This document shows, piece after piece, positions 51,456 through 60,139 of a DNA stretch of 64,000 bases. Each line of letters opens with the position of its first letter. The first letter of the stretch is position 1. The position numbers were made by a program, and so were the translations under genes. The notes below the pieces were generated by a model that was not told the origin of the DNA, did not search any database, and worked only from the letters and a program-made list of their open reading frames with translations. The DNA comes from Corynebacterium vitaeruminis DSM 20294 (GTDB lineage: Bacteria > Actinomycetota > Actinomycetes > Mycobacteriales > Mycobacteriaceae): NCBI RefSeq assembly GCF_000550805.1, contig NZ_CP004353.1, positions 682,001 through 746,000 on the forward strand. The letters are read 5' to 3'.

Positions 51456-52148
51456 TTAGAGGTTGCGCCAATTCGGCACGACGACGACCTTGCTGATGCC
51501 GGTGCCGAGAGTGATCCGGTTGGCTCCCGGTGTCAGTGTCGGGAAGCTCCCGGTGAGTGCGTCGGTTTGGACGTTTCCTGCGACGTGGGCGACGAGCCGA
51601 TCCGCATCGAGGGTCACCTGCCCGGCCGGGCTGTTGACTCGACACTGCCGGCCGTTGATGCTGAGCGTGAGTTGGCCGGTGCCATAGACGGTGATGACAG
51701 GAGCGGTCTCCAGGAGACCCGGATTCGTCAGCGTCCCTGAACTCGTCAGCGTGACTGGGGTGAGTCCTTCGGTGAGGTAGGTGAAGGGTTGGCAGATCAG
51801 TTCAGCCTCGAACACACCCAGCGACGCCAACTCACGGCTGAGCGGACCGACGGCGGCGTGCTTCACCCGTCGGAACAGGCCGGGCTCGCCGGACAGGCTG
51901 ATTGTCGTCGCGTCCATCAGTGCCTGTGCTGCGTGCCGGTAGCCTGCCATGCCGTCGCCGGTGGGGATAGCGAGTTGGAGGGTGAGGATCGTGTCGTCCC
52001 AGCCACCCAGCCGGGTCAAGGTGCCAGCCCGGCCAGCGACATCAATATCGTCGACCACACGCGACGCCACTGGTATCTCCACCGGGGCAGTCAGCCGCAA
52101 CCCCAACGTGCGGGAGGAGATGGTGTGGTTGAGGGTGAAGGCGAACAT
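51456..52148 (-). CDS. Distal tail protein (Dit-like, siphovirus tail family)
   Basis: 230 residues. The start MFAFTLNHTISSRTLGLRL and the VASRVVDDIDVAGRAGTLTRLGGW motif fit the distal tail protein family (Dit, Sipho_tail), which forms the hub between tail tube and baseplate. The C-terminal part is a galectin-like beta sandwich (GQLTLSINGRQCRVNSPAG). It overlaps the tape measure stop by one base and precedes the spike gene, the usual order. Confidence 0.85.
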   Translation of the reverse strand: MFAFTLNHTISSRTLGLRLTAPVEIPVASRVVDDIDVAGRAGTLTRLGGWDDTILTLQLAIPTGDGMAGYRHAAQALMDATTISLSGEPGLFRRVKHAAVGPLSRELASLGVFEAELICQPFTYLTEGLTPVTLTSSGTLTNPGLLETAPVITVYGTGQLTLSINGRQCRVNSPAGQVTLDADRLVAHVAGNVQTDALTGSFPTLTPGANRITLGTGISKVVVVPNWRNL

Positions 52149-54826
52149 TAGGTTCCTCCTGTCAGGGCGAGGTCACGGCGCGACAGCTTGGCGAGCCGGG
52201 TATTCATGGCCGGGGCGAGTTTGCCGACCAGCGTGCCGTCGTTGAGCACCACCTGAATATCCAGCGAGCTGAGCAACCTGCGCGCGGTCGTATCGACGAT
52301 CCCCTCCACATCCACCGTCTGGTCACGAGCCGCTTGTGCGGACATCGCGGCGCTGACGGCTGCGGCCGGGGTGAGGTCAACTGTGGGCATGGTGAGGTTG
52401 GCGGTGGCGTCGATGGGCACGTCCACCCCGTCAGCCAGCTCGCTGAACGCGTCCAACGTGTCGGCGGCCAGCGTGGTGGCGGCGTCTGTGGCTTTGCGCC
52501 CATCGGTGCGGATGGAGTCGGCGAGGCCTTCGACGAGCATCGAGCCGACCCACGCCATTTCCGTGGAGGGCGAGTGAATGCCGAAGAAGTCGGTAATGCC
52601 GTCCCAAATGCTGCTGATCCAGCCGGAGACCTGATCCCACAACCAGCCCGCCAACGACTGGATACCGTTCCACAGGCCGCGCACGAGGTTCGAACCGGCC
52701 TCCGCCATCTGCCCCACACCCTGACCGACCGCTGACACGATGCCCGTGATGATCTGCGGGATCGCCGCGACAATCGTGGAGACAATCTGCGGCATGTTGC
52801 CCACCAATGCCGTGAGCAGCTGGATACCGGCTTGGACGAGTTGCGGGATGGCTCCTGCAATCCCGTTGATGAGCGCCGAAATGATCTGCGGCAACGCCGC
52901 CACAATTGTCGTAATGATCTGCGGCAGAGCACCAATCAACGCGGTCAACAGTTGAATACCGGCGTTGATCAACTGCGGAACTGCTGACACGATGCCGCCG
53001 ATGATGGCGGTGATGATCTGCGGGAGTGCTTCCACGATCGAGGTGATGATCTGCGGGAGCGCACCAATTAGGGCGGTCAAGAGCTGGATGCCTGCTTGGA
53101 TGATTTGTGGGATCGCGCCGACCAGGAAGCTGATGATGCCCTCGATGATCGCCGGGAGGGCTTCGATGAGCACTGGGATCGCCGCGAGCAGTCCCTCAGC
53201 TAGGCCGAGAATCAACTGGAGTGCAGCGTCCAGCAGGAGCGGCAGGTTGTCCACCAGTTCCTGCACCAGCGCCATCAGCATCTCCACTGCGGCCGGAATC
53301 AGCTCCGGCAGCGCTTCGGCGATGCCAGTGACGAGGGTGGCAATAATCTGAATCGCCGCCTCCAACAGAGCCGGGAGGGCTTCGATGATCGCCTCGACCA
53401 GCGCCACCACCAGGGTGACGGCAGTTTCCGCGAGCTGTGGCAGCACCTCAATGATCCCCTCCAACAACGAGGTGAGGATCGTCATGCCAGCCTCAACCAC
53501 GGCGGGCAACTGTTCGGCGATAAACGCCAACGCTTCCTGCAAGACGGTGCCGAGAGTGTCGATGAACGCCGGGACACCGCCTTCTTCAATCGCGGCAGTC
53601 AGGTCGTCGATCCAGCCGTTGGCCATCGGCATGACCGTCCCCGCCAAGGCATCGGTAACACCAGTGGCAAGCAGGCCTTTCAGGTTCGCGATCCCGTCCT
53701 GCATGGTCGCCAACTGGCCGCTAAAGGTTTGGGATTGGGCGTCCATCGCCCCATAGAACCGGCCACCCTCGGCCGTGGCAGAAGCAAACGCGTCCGCAAC
53801 CATGTCCGCAGAGATAGCTCCCTGGGCCATTTCCTCCTTCAACTCACCAATGCTCTTGCCGGTCTTGCGGCTGATCTCTTCGAGCGGGTTGAAGCCGGCG
53901 TTGATCATCTGCAGCAAATCCTGGCCAGTCAACTTGCCGGTGCTGCTCATTTGCGCGAACGCGAGGGTAAGGGACTCCATTTTGACGGCGTCACCTTGAG
54001 AGATGTCGCCGATCTCGTGCAGGTGCTTCTGTGCGTCCTCCAACGACATGCCGAAGCTGAGGAGGGTCTGCATGTTGGAGGCCAAATCTTCCATGCCGAA
54101 CGGGGTCTTGGCGGCCTCCACCTTCAAGTCGTTGACCAGCTGCTGGGCTTTGGCTTGGTCGCCGAGCATGGTGGTGAAGCTGGTGGTGTATTGCTCCATG
54201 CGGGCGTTGTACTCAACACCCTCCTTGAGTGCCCCGGCCATGCCGCGTCCGATACTGGCGATGGCGTGGCCGATGCCCTTGACCCCTGCGACGATGGCTT
54301 CGGATGCCAGGTTGGCTTTCAGCACGTCGCCGAAGATGCGGGTCTTACCCCCGGTGGAGTCCATCTCGTCACCGAGATCATCCACAGCAACTTCGAGCTT
54401 GCCCGCGTCCTTCGCGGCGTCTTTGGCATCGTCACCGGCACCATCGGCCTCGTCACCGAACTCGGTGAGCGCGTCGTTATTCGACTTCAGCTCGGATTCG
54501 AGCTTGTTCAGTTCAGCTCCGGCATTGTTGAGCTGGATCTGCCAGTTCTTCGTCCGCGAATCGTTCTCACCAAACGACGTGGCACTGTTCTGCAACGCGG
54601 CTCGGAGGGTTTCGATCTTGGCTTTCTGCGCCTCGATCTCCTTACCCAACACCTGGTTTCGGGCCGTCAACGCTTCGGCGGACTGGTCGTTCTTGTCGAA
54701 CTGGGAGGCGACCAGCTTCATCTCGCTGCCGAGCACCCGCATCTCACGGTTGATATCCGTGATCGCCCGCTTGAACTCCCGCTCACCCTCCAAACCAATC
54801 TTCAAACCAAACGATGAGTCAGCCAT
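52148..54826 (-). CDS. Phage tape measure protein
   Basis: 892 residues. The N terminus (FGLKIGLEGEREFKRAITDI) and the region VEAAKTPFGMEDLASNMQTL are typical of the tape measure domain. The middle, about residues 430-710, is highly hydrophobic with repeating 44-residue units (GAIPQIIQAGIQLLTALIGA). The last 150 residues end with FGIHSPSTEMAWVGSMLVEG, a motif shared by many tape measure proteins. Its length sets tail length, here suggesting a siphovirus tail of about 130 nm if 0.15 nm per residue holds. Confidence 0.93.
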   Translation of the reverse strand: MADSSFGLKIGLEGEREFKRAITDINREMRVLGSEMKLVASQFDKNDQSAEALTARNQVLGKEIEAQKAKIETLRAALQNSATSFGENDSRTKNWQIQLNNAGAELNKLESELKSNNDALTEFGDEADGAGDDAKDAAKDAGKLEVAVDDLGDEMDSTGGKTRIFGDVLKANLASEAIVAGVKGIGHAIASIGRGMAGALKEGVEYNARMEQYTTSFTTMLGDQAKAQQLVNDLKVEAAKTPFGMEDLASNMQTLLSFGMSLEDAQKHLHEIGDISQGDAVKMESLTLAFAQMSSTGKLTGQDLLQMINAGFNPLEEISRKTGKSIGELKEEMAQGAISADMVADAFASATAEGGRFYGAMDAQSQTFSGQLATMQDGIANLKGLLATGVTDALAGTVMPMANGWIDDLTAAIEEGGVPAFIDTLGTVLQEALAFIAEQLPAVVEAGMTILTSLLEGIIEVLPQLAETAVTLVVALVEAIIEALPALLEAAIQIIATLVTGIAEALPELIPAAVEMLMALVQELVDNLPLLLDAALQLILGLAEGLLAAIPVLIEALPAIIEGIISFLVGAIPQIIQAGIQLLTALIGALPQIITSIVEALPQIITAIIGGIVSAVPQLINAGIQLLTALIGALPQIITTIVAALPQIISALINGIAGAIPQLVQAGIQLLTALVGNMPQIVSTIVAAIPQIITGIVSAVGQGVGQMAEAGSNLVRGLWNGIQSLAGWLWDQVSGWISSIWDGITDFFGIHSPSTEMAWVGSMLVEGLADSIRTDGRKATDAATTLAADTLDAFSELADGVDVPIDATANLTMPTVDLTPAAAVSAAMSAQAARDQTVDVEGIVDTTARRLLSSLDIQVVLNDGTLVGKLAPAMNTRLAKLSRRDLALTGGT
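52740..53140 (-). repeat. 132-bp repeats in the tape measure gene
   Basis: The words coding for AGIQLLTALIG and PQIIT recur every 132 bp (44 residues). They make membrane-like helices that fill the tail tube. Similar gradual repeats are common in tape measure genes. Confidence 0.6.
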
Positions 54827-54849
54827 GGGGATTCAGCTCCTATGGGAAG

Positions 54850-55299
54850 ATGTGGATGACAAGGAAAGGGGGGCTGGAGTTGAGCGGTATCGATTTCGAT
54901 GTTCGCGAGTTCGCGCGGCTGCTGTCGACGTTGCCTGCCCATCTACCCATCTCCGATGCGATGGAACAGGCCGATCCTCAAAAGAAAGGCCGTTGGTGGT
55001 CCTCACAACGCGAGCACATGAGTAGCTGGTTCGACTCGCAAGCAACCACTGGGAGTGGCTCGTTCACAAGACAAAAGCCCAACATGTCTGCCCGCACCAC
55101 GTACAACATGCTTCAACACCCGGAGGGCCTCGTGTGGATTGCCGAAGCGCTGGGGGTGGACACACAACTCGTACAACAGGTCGCCAACGATGCCCTTGCC
55201 ATCAATCGCCGCAGTCGCAGCAAATTCGTTCGCCAGCACTTGCCCTGGGACATGATCGCTGGCCTTGCTAAATCCGAGATGGAATCACGTCGTCGATGA
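54850..55299 (+). CDS. Plus-strand gene inside the phage tail region ('moron'), function unknown
   Basis: About 140 residues on the strand opposite to all tail genes. The protein looks real: soluble, mixed charge, conserved-looking blocks KGRWWSSQREHMSSWFDSQ, RTTYNMLQHPEGLVWIAEAL and FVRQHLPWDMIAGL. I recognise similar short proteins from other Gram-positive genomes but no function. TTG 54880 has GGGGGG 7 bp before it; ATG 54850 is the other start. It sits between tape measure and tail chaperone, and its end overlaps the frameshifted part of the chaperone gene by 32 bp. A gene added to the prophage and expressed separately is likely. Confidence 0.6.
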   Translation: MWMTRKGGLELSGIDFDVREFARLLSTLPAHLPISDAMEQADPQKKGRWWSSQREHMSSWFDSQATTGSGSFTRQKPNMSARTTYNMLQHPEGLVWIAEALGVDTQLVQQVANDALAINRRSRSKFVRQHLPWDMIAGLAKSEMESRRR

Positions 55300-55875
55300 A
55301 CCACTGACGCAGTGGCTTGGCCCGGCCGGTTTCGAGTCGCCAGCAGTCGATGAGGTCGAGGAGTTCCCCGAACACCATCAGGCCCACCTCCACCCGGCTC
55401 AGGTGAAGGTGGGCGATGCCGATGTAGGTGAGCCGGGTGAAGATCGCCTCCGGGCTGTCGACTATTCGGCCTTGGCCTTGGTGGCTTTTGGGTCTGGCTC
55501 GGTGGCGATGACTCGGCGGGTGCCGCGCTGCAGGGCTTCGGCGATCGCACCCCGATAGTCGGACAGATCAGCGGGCACGGTCAGCAGCTCCACCGCTTCT
55601 TCGGTGAGTTCCGGGCGCAGGTTGTCGGGGTGGCGCAGATTGTGGATGGCGACGGACTGGTTCGCGAGCAGGGTGATCAGCCAGATCACCTCACCCAACG
55701 TCGCACCCAGATCACTCGAGGACTCCAATGCTTCGCCGAGGTGTTCCAGGCCGCCGTAGCGCTCCGCGATCACGCGGGTGGCGCGGGTGGTGAGCACCAG
55801 CTCGAACTCCTCCCCACCAATCACCACCGTCGCTGACCGGGCGGGGTCAGTCGCCGGAATCGTGGTCTTCGACAT
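55268..55875 (-). CDS. Tail assembly chaperone, long form by -1 frameshift
   Basis: This is the fusion form of the tail chaperone. Translation starts at ATG 55875 (AAGGGAG upstream), reads to the slippery heptamer C-CCA-AAA at 55492-55486, slips back one base and continues in the -1 frame to a TAG at 55270-55268. The added part reads about 70 residues, including RLTYIGIAHLHLSRVEVGLM and FGELLDLIDCWRLETG, a conserved-looking helical domain. Many siphoviruses make short and long chaperones like lambda gpG and gpGT that bind the tape measure protein during tail assembly. The neighbours (tail tube before, tape measure after) agree. Confidence 0.8.
55462..55875 (-). CDS. Tail assembly chaperone, short form
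   Basis: Without frameshifting, translation ends at TAG 55464-55462, giving 137 residues: MSKTTIPATDPARSATVVIG ... ending EPDPKATKAKAE. The middle EFELVLTTRATRVIAERYGG and GEVIWLITLLANQSVAIHN are typical for tail chaperones of this position. The short form should be the more abundant one. Confidence 0.85.
   Translation of the reverse strand: MSKTTIPATDPARSATVVIGGEEFELVLTTRATRVIAERYGGLEHLGEALESSSDLGATLGEVIWLITLLANQSVAIHNLRHPDNLRPELTEEAVELLTVPADLSDYRGAIAEALQRGTRRVIATEPDPKATKAKAE
55486..55492 (-). other. Ribosomal frameshift site CCCAAAA
   Basis: In the zero frame the bases read C-CCA-AAA, a standard X-XXY-YYZ heptamer allowing a -1 slip with re-pairing. It lies 22-24 bp before the zero-frame stop. 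The -1 frame is open for about 73 codons beyond the site. Confidence 0.78.
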
Positions 55876-55895
55876 TGTTGGCTGCTCCCTTCCCT

Positions 55896-56495
55896 TTAGC
55901 CTGCGGCTACTGCGTCGGTTGCGGGCTCGTACACTGCCGCGTACCAGCCGGTGATTGTCTCGGGCTTGACCCCGGGGCCGCCTTCGGTGACTTCGGCCTT
56001 CCACGGATGCCGTCCCTTGCTGTCGGGCTTGTTGCGCCGCAGGATCGTGCCCTCAATCGACGGGGTGGAGAACGTGATGGAGTCGGCTTTGGTGGCGAGC
56101 GTCGTGGTCGGCAGGGCGAACTTCACCCGGTAGAGCCAGAAGTACTGGTATTTGCCGTTGGAGCGTGCGGCGCGGAAGCCGATTGCCACCGGCGTGCCGC
56201 CATCCTCCGAGGTGGAGATAAGCACCCCGTTGGCATCCAGGGTCGCCCCCGTCAGCGCCGCTGCCGCCTCACCGCCGAGGTCGTCGACGCCAAGCGTGAG
56301 CGTGCCGGACTTGAATTCCTTCACGATCTCCGATGCGCCGTCATCGGCATACAAGATGGCCTCAGCTACCTCGACCGACAGTTCGGCGGAGATGGCTTTC
56401 GCGAGCGGCTTCGGGGCGGCATAGGTTTCCTCACCCGTGTCCGGGTCTTCGATGATCGTGGCGTAGTAGAGCTTGTCCAAACCAATCGTGGCCAT
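55896..56495 (-). CDS. Major tail tube protein (phi13-type)
   Basis: 199 residues. MATIGLDKLYYATIIEDPDTG, TLTLGVDDLGGEAAAALTGA and GFRAARSNGKYQYFWLYRVKF are typical for the phi13-family major tail protein, which stacks into the tail tube. It lies 20 bp before the chaperone gene in the usual order. The C terminus VTGWYAAV-type beta strands end with a short alanine tail. Confidence 0.87.
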   Translation of the reverse strand: MATIGLDKLYYATIIEDPDTGEETYAAPKPLAKAISAELSVEVAEAILYADDGASEIVKEFKSGTLTLGVDDLGGEAAAALTGATLDANGVLISTSEDGGTPVAIGFRAARSNGKYQYFWLYRVKFALPTTTLATKADSITFSTPSIEGTILRRNKPDSKGRHPWKAEVTEGGPGVKPETITGWYAAVYEPATDAVAAG

Positions 56496-56509
56496 GAGTG
56501 TGTTCCTTT

Positions 56510-56854
56510 CTAGTACTGGTGGTGGGATGCGACATCGATCGCGTAGTGGTGGTAGCCGGTGTCAGCCTCAAACCCGACGTAGCGGCGGGCGGTGACGGTC
56601 AGGTCGGCGTCAAGGAGCCCCCTAGTGAGCCGGTCACGAGTGGTGAGGTAGTTGCCGGTGGTGAACACCGCGAGCCGGACTTCCTCGATCTCGACGCCAG
56701 GCCGGTTGTCGGCGAACACGTCGAACACGTCGCTCAATGGCGTGGCGACGAGGTAGGTGGCCGGTGCAGGACTGTCGGTGAACAGGCCGACGGCGATCGG
56801 CAGACCCTCCTGATCGGCGATCGCCGTTAGTTGTTCCAAGAGCGGGGCGGTCAT
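56510..56854 (-). CDS. Tail completion/tail terminator-type protein
   Basis: 114 residues, soluble alpha/beta (VGLFTDSPAPATYLVATPL, IEEVRLAVFTTGNYLTTRDR). No sure family, but length and position directly before the tail tube gene and after the HK97 gp10-like gene fit the tail terminator, which caps the tube and joins it to the head. It overlaps the preceding gene by 4 bp. Confidence 0.6.
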   Translation of the reverse strand: MTAPLLEQLTAIADQEGLPIAVGLFTDSPAPATYLVATPLSDVFDVFADNRPGVEIEEVRLAVFTTGNYLTTRDRLTRGLLDADLTVTARRYVGFEADTGYHHYAIDVASHHQY

Positions 56855-57288
56855 GGTTTCACCTGCCCGAACTTGGCTGCCAACGCCTGTTTCATGGCTT
56901 CGACCGCGCCACTCCTGGTCTGGTTCCTGGTGGGTGCCAGGAACGGCCGGGCGGGCTGACTACTTCTGCCGTGTTCGAGGACGTTGGCGATGAGCGCGCT
57001 CGAGCGCCCGTCACGCCGGTTTTCGGCAAACCCGACCTTGACGTTGTGATCTCCACGGGAGTTCACCTTCACGCTCGTGGTGCCGAGCGCGCCGAGCAGC
57101 TGGCCGGTCGACCGCGACGGCTCCTTAGTGCCAGCACCGATGGCTGCGGCAAGGTTGGAACGCATCCGTGGCTCGACCACGGCGGCCCCGGCACCGAGCA
57201 CCTCATCGGCGGAGGCTTCCAGCACGTTGGATGCGGCGTTGAGGGAGTCGATGAAGGCGTTGGGGAGCCTGATTTGCACACGCGCCAT
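56851..57288 (-). CDS. HK97 gp10-like head-tail joining protein
   Basis: 145 residues. FIDSLNAASNVLEASADEVL, later GRSSALIANVLEHGRSSQPARPFL, match the HK97 gp10 family; the PARPFL motif near the end is especially typical. The protein acts at the head-tail joint or in tail completion. Start ATG 57288 is chosen since the longer frame overlaps the adaptor gene. Confidence 0.82.
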   Translation of the reverse strand: MARVQIRLPNAFIDSLNAASNVLEASADEVLGAGAAVVEPRMRSNLAAAIGAGTKEPSRSTGQLLGALGTTSVKVNSRGDHNVKVGFAENRRDGRSSALIANVLEHGRSSQPARPFLAPTRNQTRSGAVEAMKQALAAKFGQVKP

Positions 57289-57290
57289 AG

Positions 57291-57620
57291 TTAGCCCCCT
57301 TCTGGCGTGGTCTGGTGGGCGAGGATTTCCACATACCGGCCAATCTGCTCCACACTGTCGATCAGGTAGCGGCCGTCCGGGCCGGTGATCTCCATGTCGG
57401 CCGTGACCGGCAGTCCTGGGATGGCGCGGATACGGAACAGCAGATCGGCTTTCGTGTAGGCGGCACGGTTCACCCACGCCGCCGAGGCGTGTCGGGTCTC
57501 GATATAGGCGCGCACGGTCGCACGTATCGCGTCACGCGTCGACGTGAACCCGGCCTTGTCGCGCTCGACCACGGGTTGGATGAGGTCGATGATGGTGCGC
57601 ATCGAACCAATCGAAGCCAT
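57291..57620 (-). CDS. Phage head-tail adaptor
   Basis: 109 residues. SIGSMRTIIDLIQPVVERDK, then ATVRAYIETRHASAAWVNRA and a beta-rich end (VTADMEITGPDGRYLIDSV) match the head closure/adaptor proteins (SPP1 gp16-like, Phage_H_T_join). AAGGAG is 7 bp before ATG 57620. Spacing to neighbours is 2 and 11 bp. Confidence 0.78.
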   Translation of the reverse strand: MASIGSMRTIIDLIQPVVERDKAGFTSTRDAIRATVRAYIETRHASAAWVNRAAYTKADLLFRIRAIPGLPVTADMEITGPDGRYLIDSVEQIGRYVEILAHQTTPEGG

Positions 57621-57631
57621 CAGCTTGCTCC

Positions 57632-57949
57632 TTAGATTTTCCAGTCGCGATCGAGGCGGAGCAGGTTGTTCACCGCGTCCCACACCGCCCGGGCGGCTTC
57701 GGGTTTGTCCGCCCAAAACCCTGCGGTCGCGCCGTCGCGGGATTCGTAGAAGTGGGAGGCGAGCATGACGATGCCTTGCCGAGTCGCCCCCGACATTGCC
57801 GCCTGCTCGTAGTGGCCTTCTTCGAGGTGTTGGAAGCTGCACGCGTAGGAGGTGGCCGCATTGACCAGCGCCGTAATCAGCGTGTCGTCGTCATCAAACG
57901 TGATGAGCAGATTCTGCTTGACCTGCTCGACCAGTTCGGTCGTGTCCAT
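57632..57949 (-). CDS. Phage head-tail connector (gp6-like)
   Basis: 105 residues, all helical: MDTTELVEQVKQNLLITFDD, LITALVNAATSYACSFQHL, then GIVMLASHFYESRD. This is the gp6/gp15 connector fold that binds under the portal. ATG 57949 has AGGAGG 8 bp upstream, which decides it over GTG 57958. Confidence 0.82.
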   Translation of the reverse strand: MDTTELVEQVKQNLLITFDDDDTLITALVNAATSYACSFQHLEEGHYEQAAMSGATRQGIVMLASHFYESRDGATAGFWADKPEAARAVWDAVNNLLRLDRDWKI

Positions 57950-57983
57950 GGCGGCCACCTCCTATCCGTGAGTCAGGCCAGCG

Positions 57984-59213
57984 TTAGGCGCTGGTCTTTT
58001 GGGTGAGCAGTTTGACGGCTTCGGGCAGGATGAGTTTCCCGTCGAGGCGCTGGGAGGCGAGGAACCCCACCTGCCCGGTGGTGGCGAACAACTCGTTGAG
58101 CCGCTTGAAGGAGCGTCCCTGCCGGTCGGCGATCCAGTAGTAGGCCAGATCCCCGAATGCCACCGTGGATGCGCCCGCCTTGATCTCCGGGACGAATGCC
58201 GACGTATGCGCCGGACGACCAAGGATTAGATCCGGGCTACCGGCGGTGAGGGCGGGCTGCCACAGGTACTGGCCGTTGCCGTCCTTGAGCTTGCGCACGG
58301 TTTTGACGGTGGCGTCGTTCATCAGCCACACCGCGTTCTTCCGGTACGGGGCACGCAAGCTGTAGTGCAGATCGATCAGCTCATCAGCGCTGATGTCGGT
58401 GACCTTCGCGGTGGTGACCGCCTTCTCCCCACCACCGGTTGCAGCGAAGATGCCGGTGGGCTTGCCCGCACCGTCACCGACGAGGAAGGCTTCTTCTTCG
58501 GCGGCACCGATCCGGCGGGCGAACTCCGAGGCGAGATACTGCTCGACGTTGAACGCACTGTCGTTGAGCAGCTCCTCGCTGATCTTGAGGAAGGTGCCGA
58601 GCTTGAACGCCGACAGGGTGACCTGGGTGAAGTTCTCGTCCGACTCGGTGTACGGCTTGCCCTCATCGAGCCAACCGGCCGTGCCGTGAGTGGAGACGAC
58701 CGGGATCTTGCGGTCCCCGCTGGTGGTTTGGATGACCTTCGCCAGCGTGCGCATCACGTTCTGGTCCGCGAGTGCCTGGACGAGGGTGTGTTCGAACTCG
58801 TCGGGTACCAGATAGCCGCCCTCGGTATCCACTCCCTCACTCAGTGCGTTACGCACCTCCATCGGCGAGGAGTTCAGCCGCATCGCGTCCCAGAACGCAC
58901 GCTGATACGAGGCAGTCGCACGCGGCGAAACCTTGGGGTTAGCGTCGTCGTTGTCGATGGTGATGCCGGGCATCGAAGTCAGCGGCATGTTGGTGGCCTT
59001 GGCGAGGTCGGCGTCACGGCGCATCGCGCGTTCGGAGCGGGCGATCTCGGCGGTCAGCTTGTCAATATCAGCCTCCATCCGGGCGTAGGCCTGGTCGTCC
59101 TCAGCGGACAGACAGCCAGTGGCGGTGTCGCGGCGTTCGTCAAGGAATGCCTTGGCCTGATCCCAAATGTGGGCGCGCTTGGTGCGCAGGTCGGAAATAG
59201 TCATCGTGGACAT
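57984..59213 (-). CDS. Major capsid protein, HK97 fold with N-terminal delta domain
   Basis: 409 residues. The first 110 are a helical scaffold-like delta domain (LRTKRAHIWDQAKAFLDERR), removed by the protease in HK97 phages. The capsid fold follows: GGYLVPDEFEHTLVQALAD, VSTHGTAGWLDEGKPYTESD, and near the C terminus AFGDLAYYWIADRQGRSFKR. No crosslink lysine/asparagine pair could be judged. Gene order protease-capsid is standard. Confidence 0.93.
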   Translation of the reverse strand: MSTMTISDLRTKRAHIWDQAKAFLDERRDTATGCLSAEDDQAYARMEADIDKLTAEIARSERAMRRDADLAKATNMPLTSMPGITIDNDDANPKVSPRATASYQRAFWDAMRLNSSPMEVRNALSEGVDTEGGYLVPDEFEHTLVQALADQNVMRTLAKVIQTTSGDRKIPVVSTHGTAGWLDEGKPYTESDENFTQVTLSAFKLGTFLKISEELLNDSAFNVEQYLASEFARRIGAAEEEAFLVGDGAGKPTGIFAATGGGEKAVTTAKVTDISADELIDLHYSLRAPYRKNAVWLMNDATVKTVRKLKDGNGQYLWQPALTAGSPDLILGRPAHTSAFVPEIKAGASTVAFGDLAYYWIADRQGRSFKRLNELFATTGQVGFLASQRLDGKLILPEAVKLLTQKTSA

Positions 59214-59230
59214 GAGAAGTCCTCCTTCAT

Positions 59231-60139
59231 TTAGTGGGCTCGGTTGGTCAGTTGGGCGTACAAATCAACAACCCGCCGACCACGAGAGCCAGCGGGCTGA
59301 ACAGAAACAGGAACGGGCACACCGTGCGGGACATCCAGCTGGTGGTGGGTGCAGGCGGCGACGAGCTGCTGCTCCCAGGTGCGCCGGGCAAACACCACGC
59401 CGTCCTCGTGGTTCTTCTTGGGCGGGAACGGCGACCCCTTCTTGGACGGCTTGCCGTCGTCGTCCTCATCCGGCTCGTCAGGCTCAGGCTCGGTGCCGTC
59501 CTCGTCTGGCCAATCAGACTCGGGCTCGTCCTCGTCAGGCTTCTTCTTGTCCGGCTCCGCATCGAAGATCGGGTCGCGGCTGCCGGTGAGCAGCAGGTCG
59601 GCAAAGCCAAGGTCGATCGCAGCACGGGCGTCCATCCACGTTTCGGCATCCATCAACTTCGACAGCTTCGCCCGCGACAGGCCGGTTTTGAGTTGGTAGG
59701 CGTTGAGGATCGCGTCCTTGACCGACTCCAACATCGACATGGCTTTCGCGAGCTCGTCTTTGTCGCCCACAGCCAGGGTGGCGGGGTTGTGGATCATCAA
59801 CATGCTCACCGGGGTCATCGCCACCGTCCCGGCAGCCATCGCAATCACGCTCGCAGCGGAGGCGGCGATCCCGTCGATGTTTACCGTGACCGGGCCGGGA
59901 TAGTCCAGCAGCATGTTGTAGATCTGGGCAGCCGCCACCACATCCCCGCCAGGCGAATTGAGCCAGATCGTCACCGGCCCAGAACCGGCGTTAAGTTCGC
60001 GAGCGAAGATGGCGGGGGTGATGTCGTCGTCGAACCAGGATTCGTCGGCGATCTGCCCGTTGATACGCAAAACCCGGACGCTTGTCGCATCCGGGTCACC
60101 GTTCGGCTCGGGGTCGAGCCAATTCCAGAAACGTCTCAC
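59231..60139 (-). CDS. ClpP-like prohead protease
   Basis: 302 residues. The S14 protease domain has the catalytic serine in GIAASAASVIA (S94) and histidine in LMIHNPA (H117), with NSPGGDV forming the oxyanion part. The C-terminal third is a highly charged, aspartate/proline/glutamate-rich stretch (DKKKPDEDEPESDW) that may act as scaffold. It cleaves the capsid delta domain during maturation. It overlaps the portal stop by 4 bp. Confidence 0.92.
   Translation of the reverse strand: MRRFWNWLDPEPNGDPDATSVRVLRINGQIADESWFDDDITPAIFARELNAGSGPVTIWLNSPGGDVVAAAQIYNMLLDYPGPVTVNIDGIAASAASVIAMAAGTVAMTPVSMLMIHNPATLAVGDKDELAKAMSMLESVKDAILNAYQLKTGLSRAKLSKLMDAETWMDARAAIDLGFADLLLTGSRDPIFDAEPDKKKPDEDEPESDWPDEDGTEPEPDEPDEDDDGKPSKKGSPFPPKKNHEDGVVFARRTWEQQLVAACTHHQLDVPHGVPVPVSVQPAGSRGRRVVDLYAQLTNRAH

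Noticed and set aside
54003..55025. Long plus-strand frame that overlaps the tape measure gene start
   Set aside because: It is mostly the antisense of the tape measure gene, serine-rich without domains; the real plus-strand gene is in another frame and starts at 54850 or 54880.
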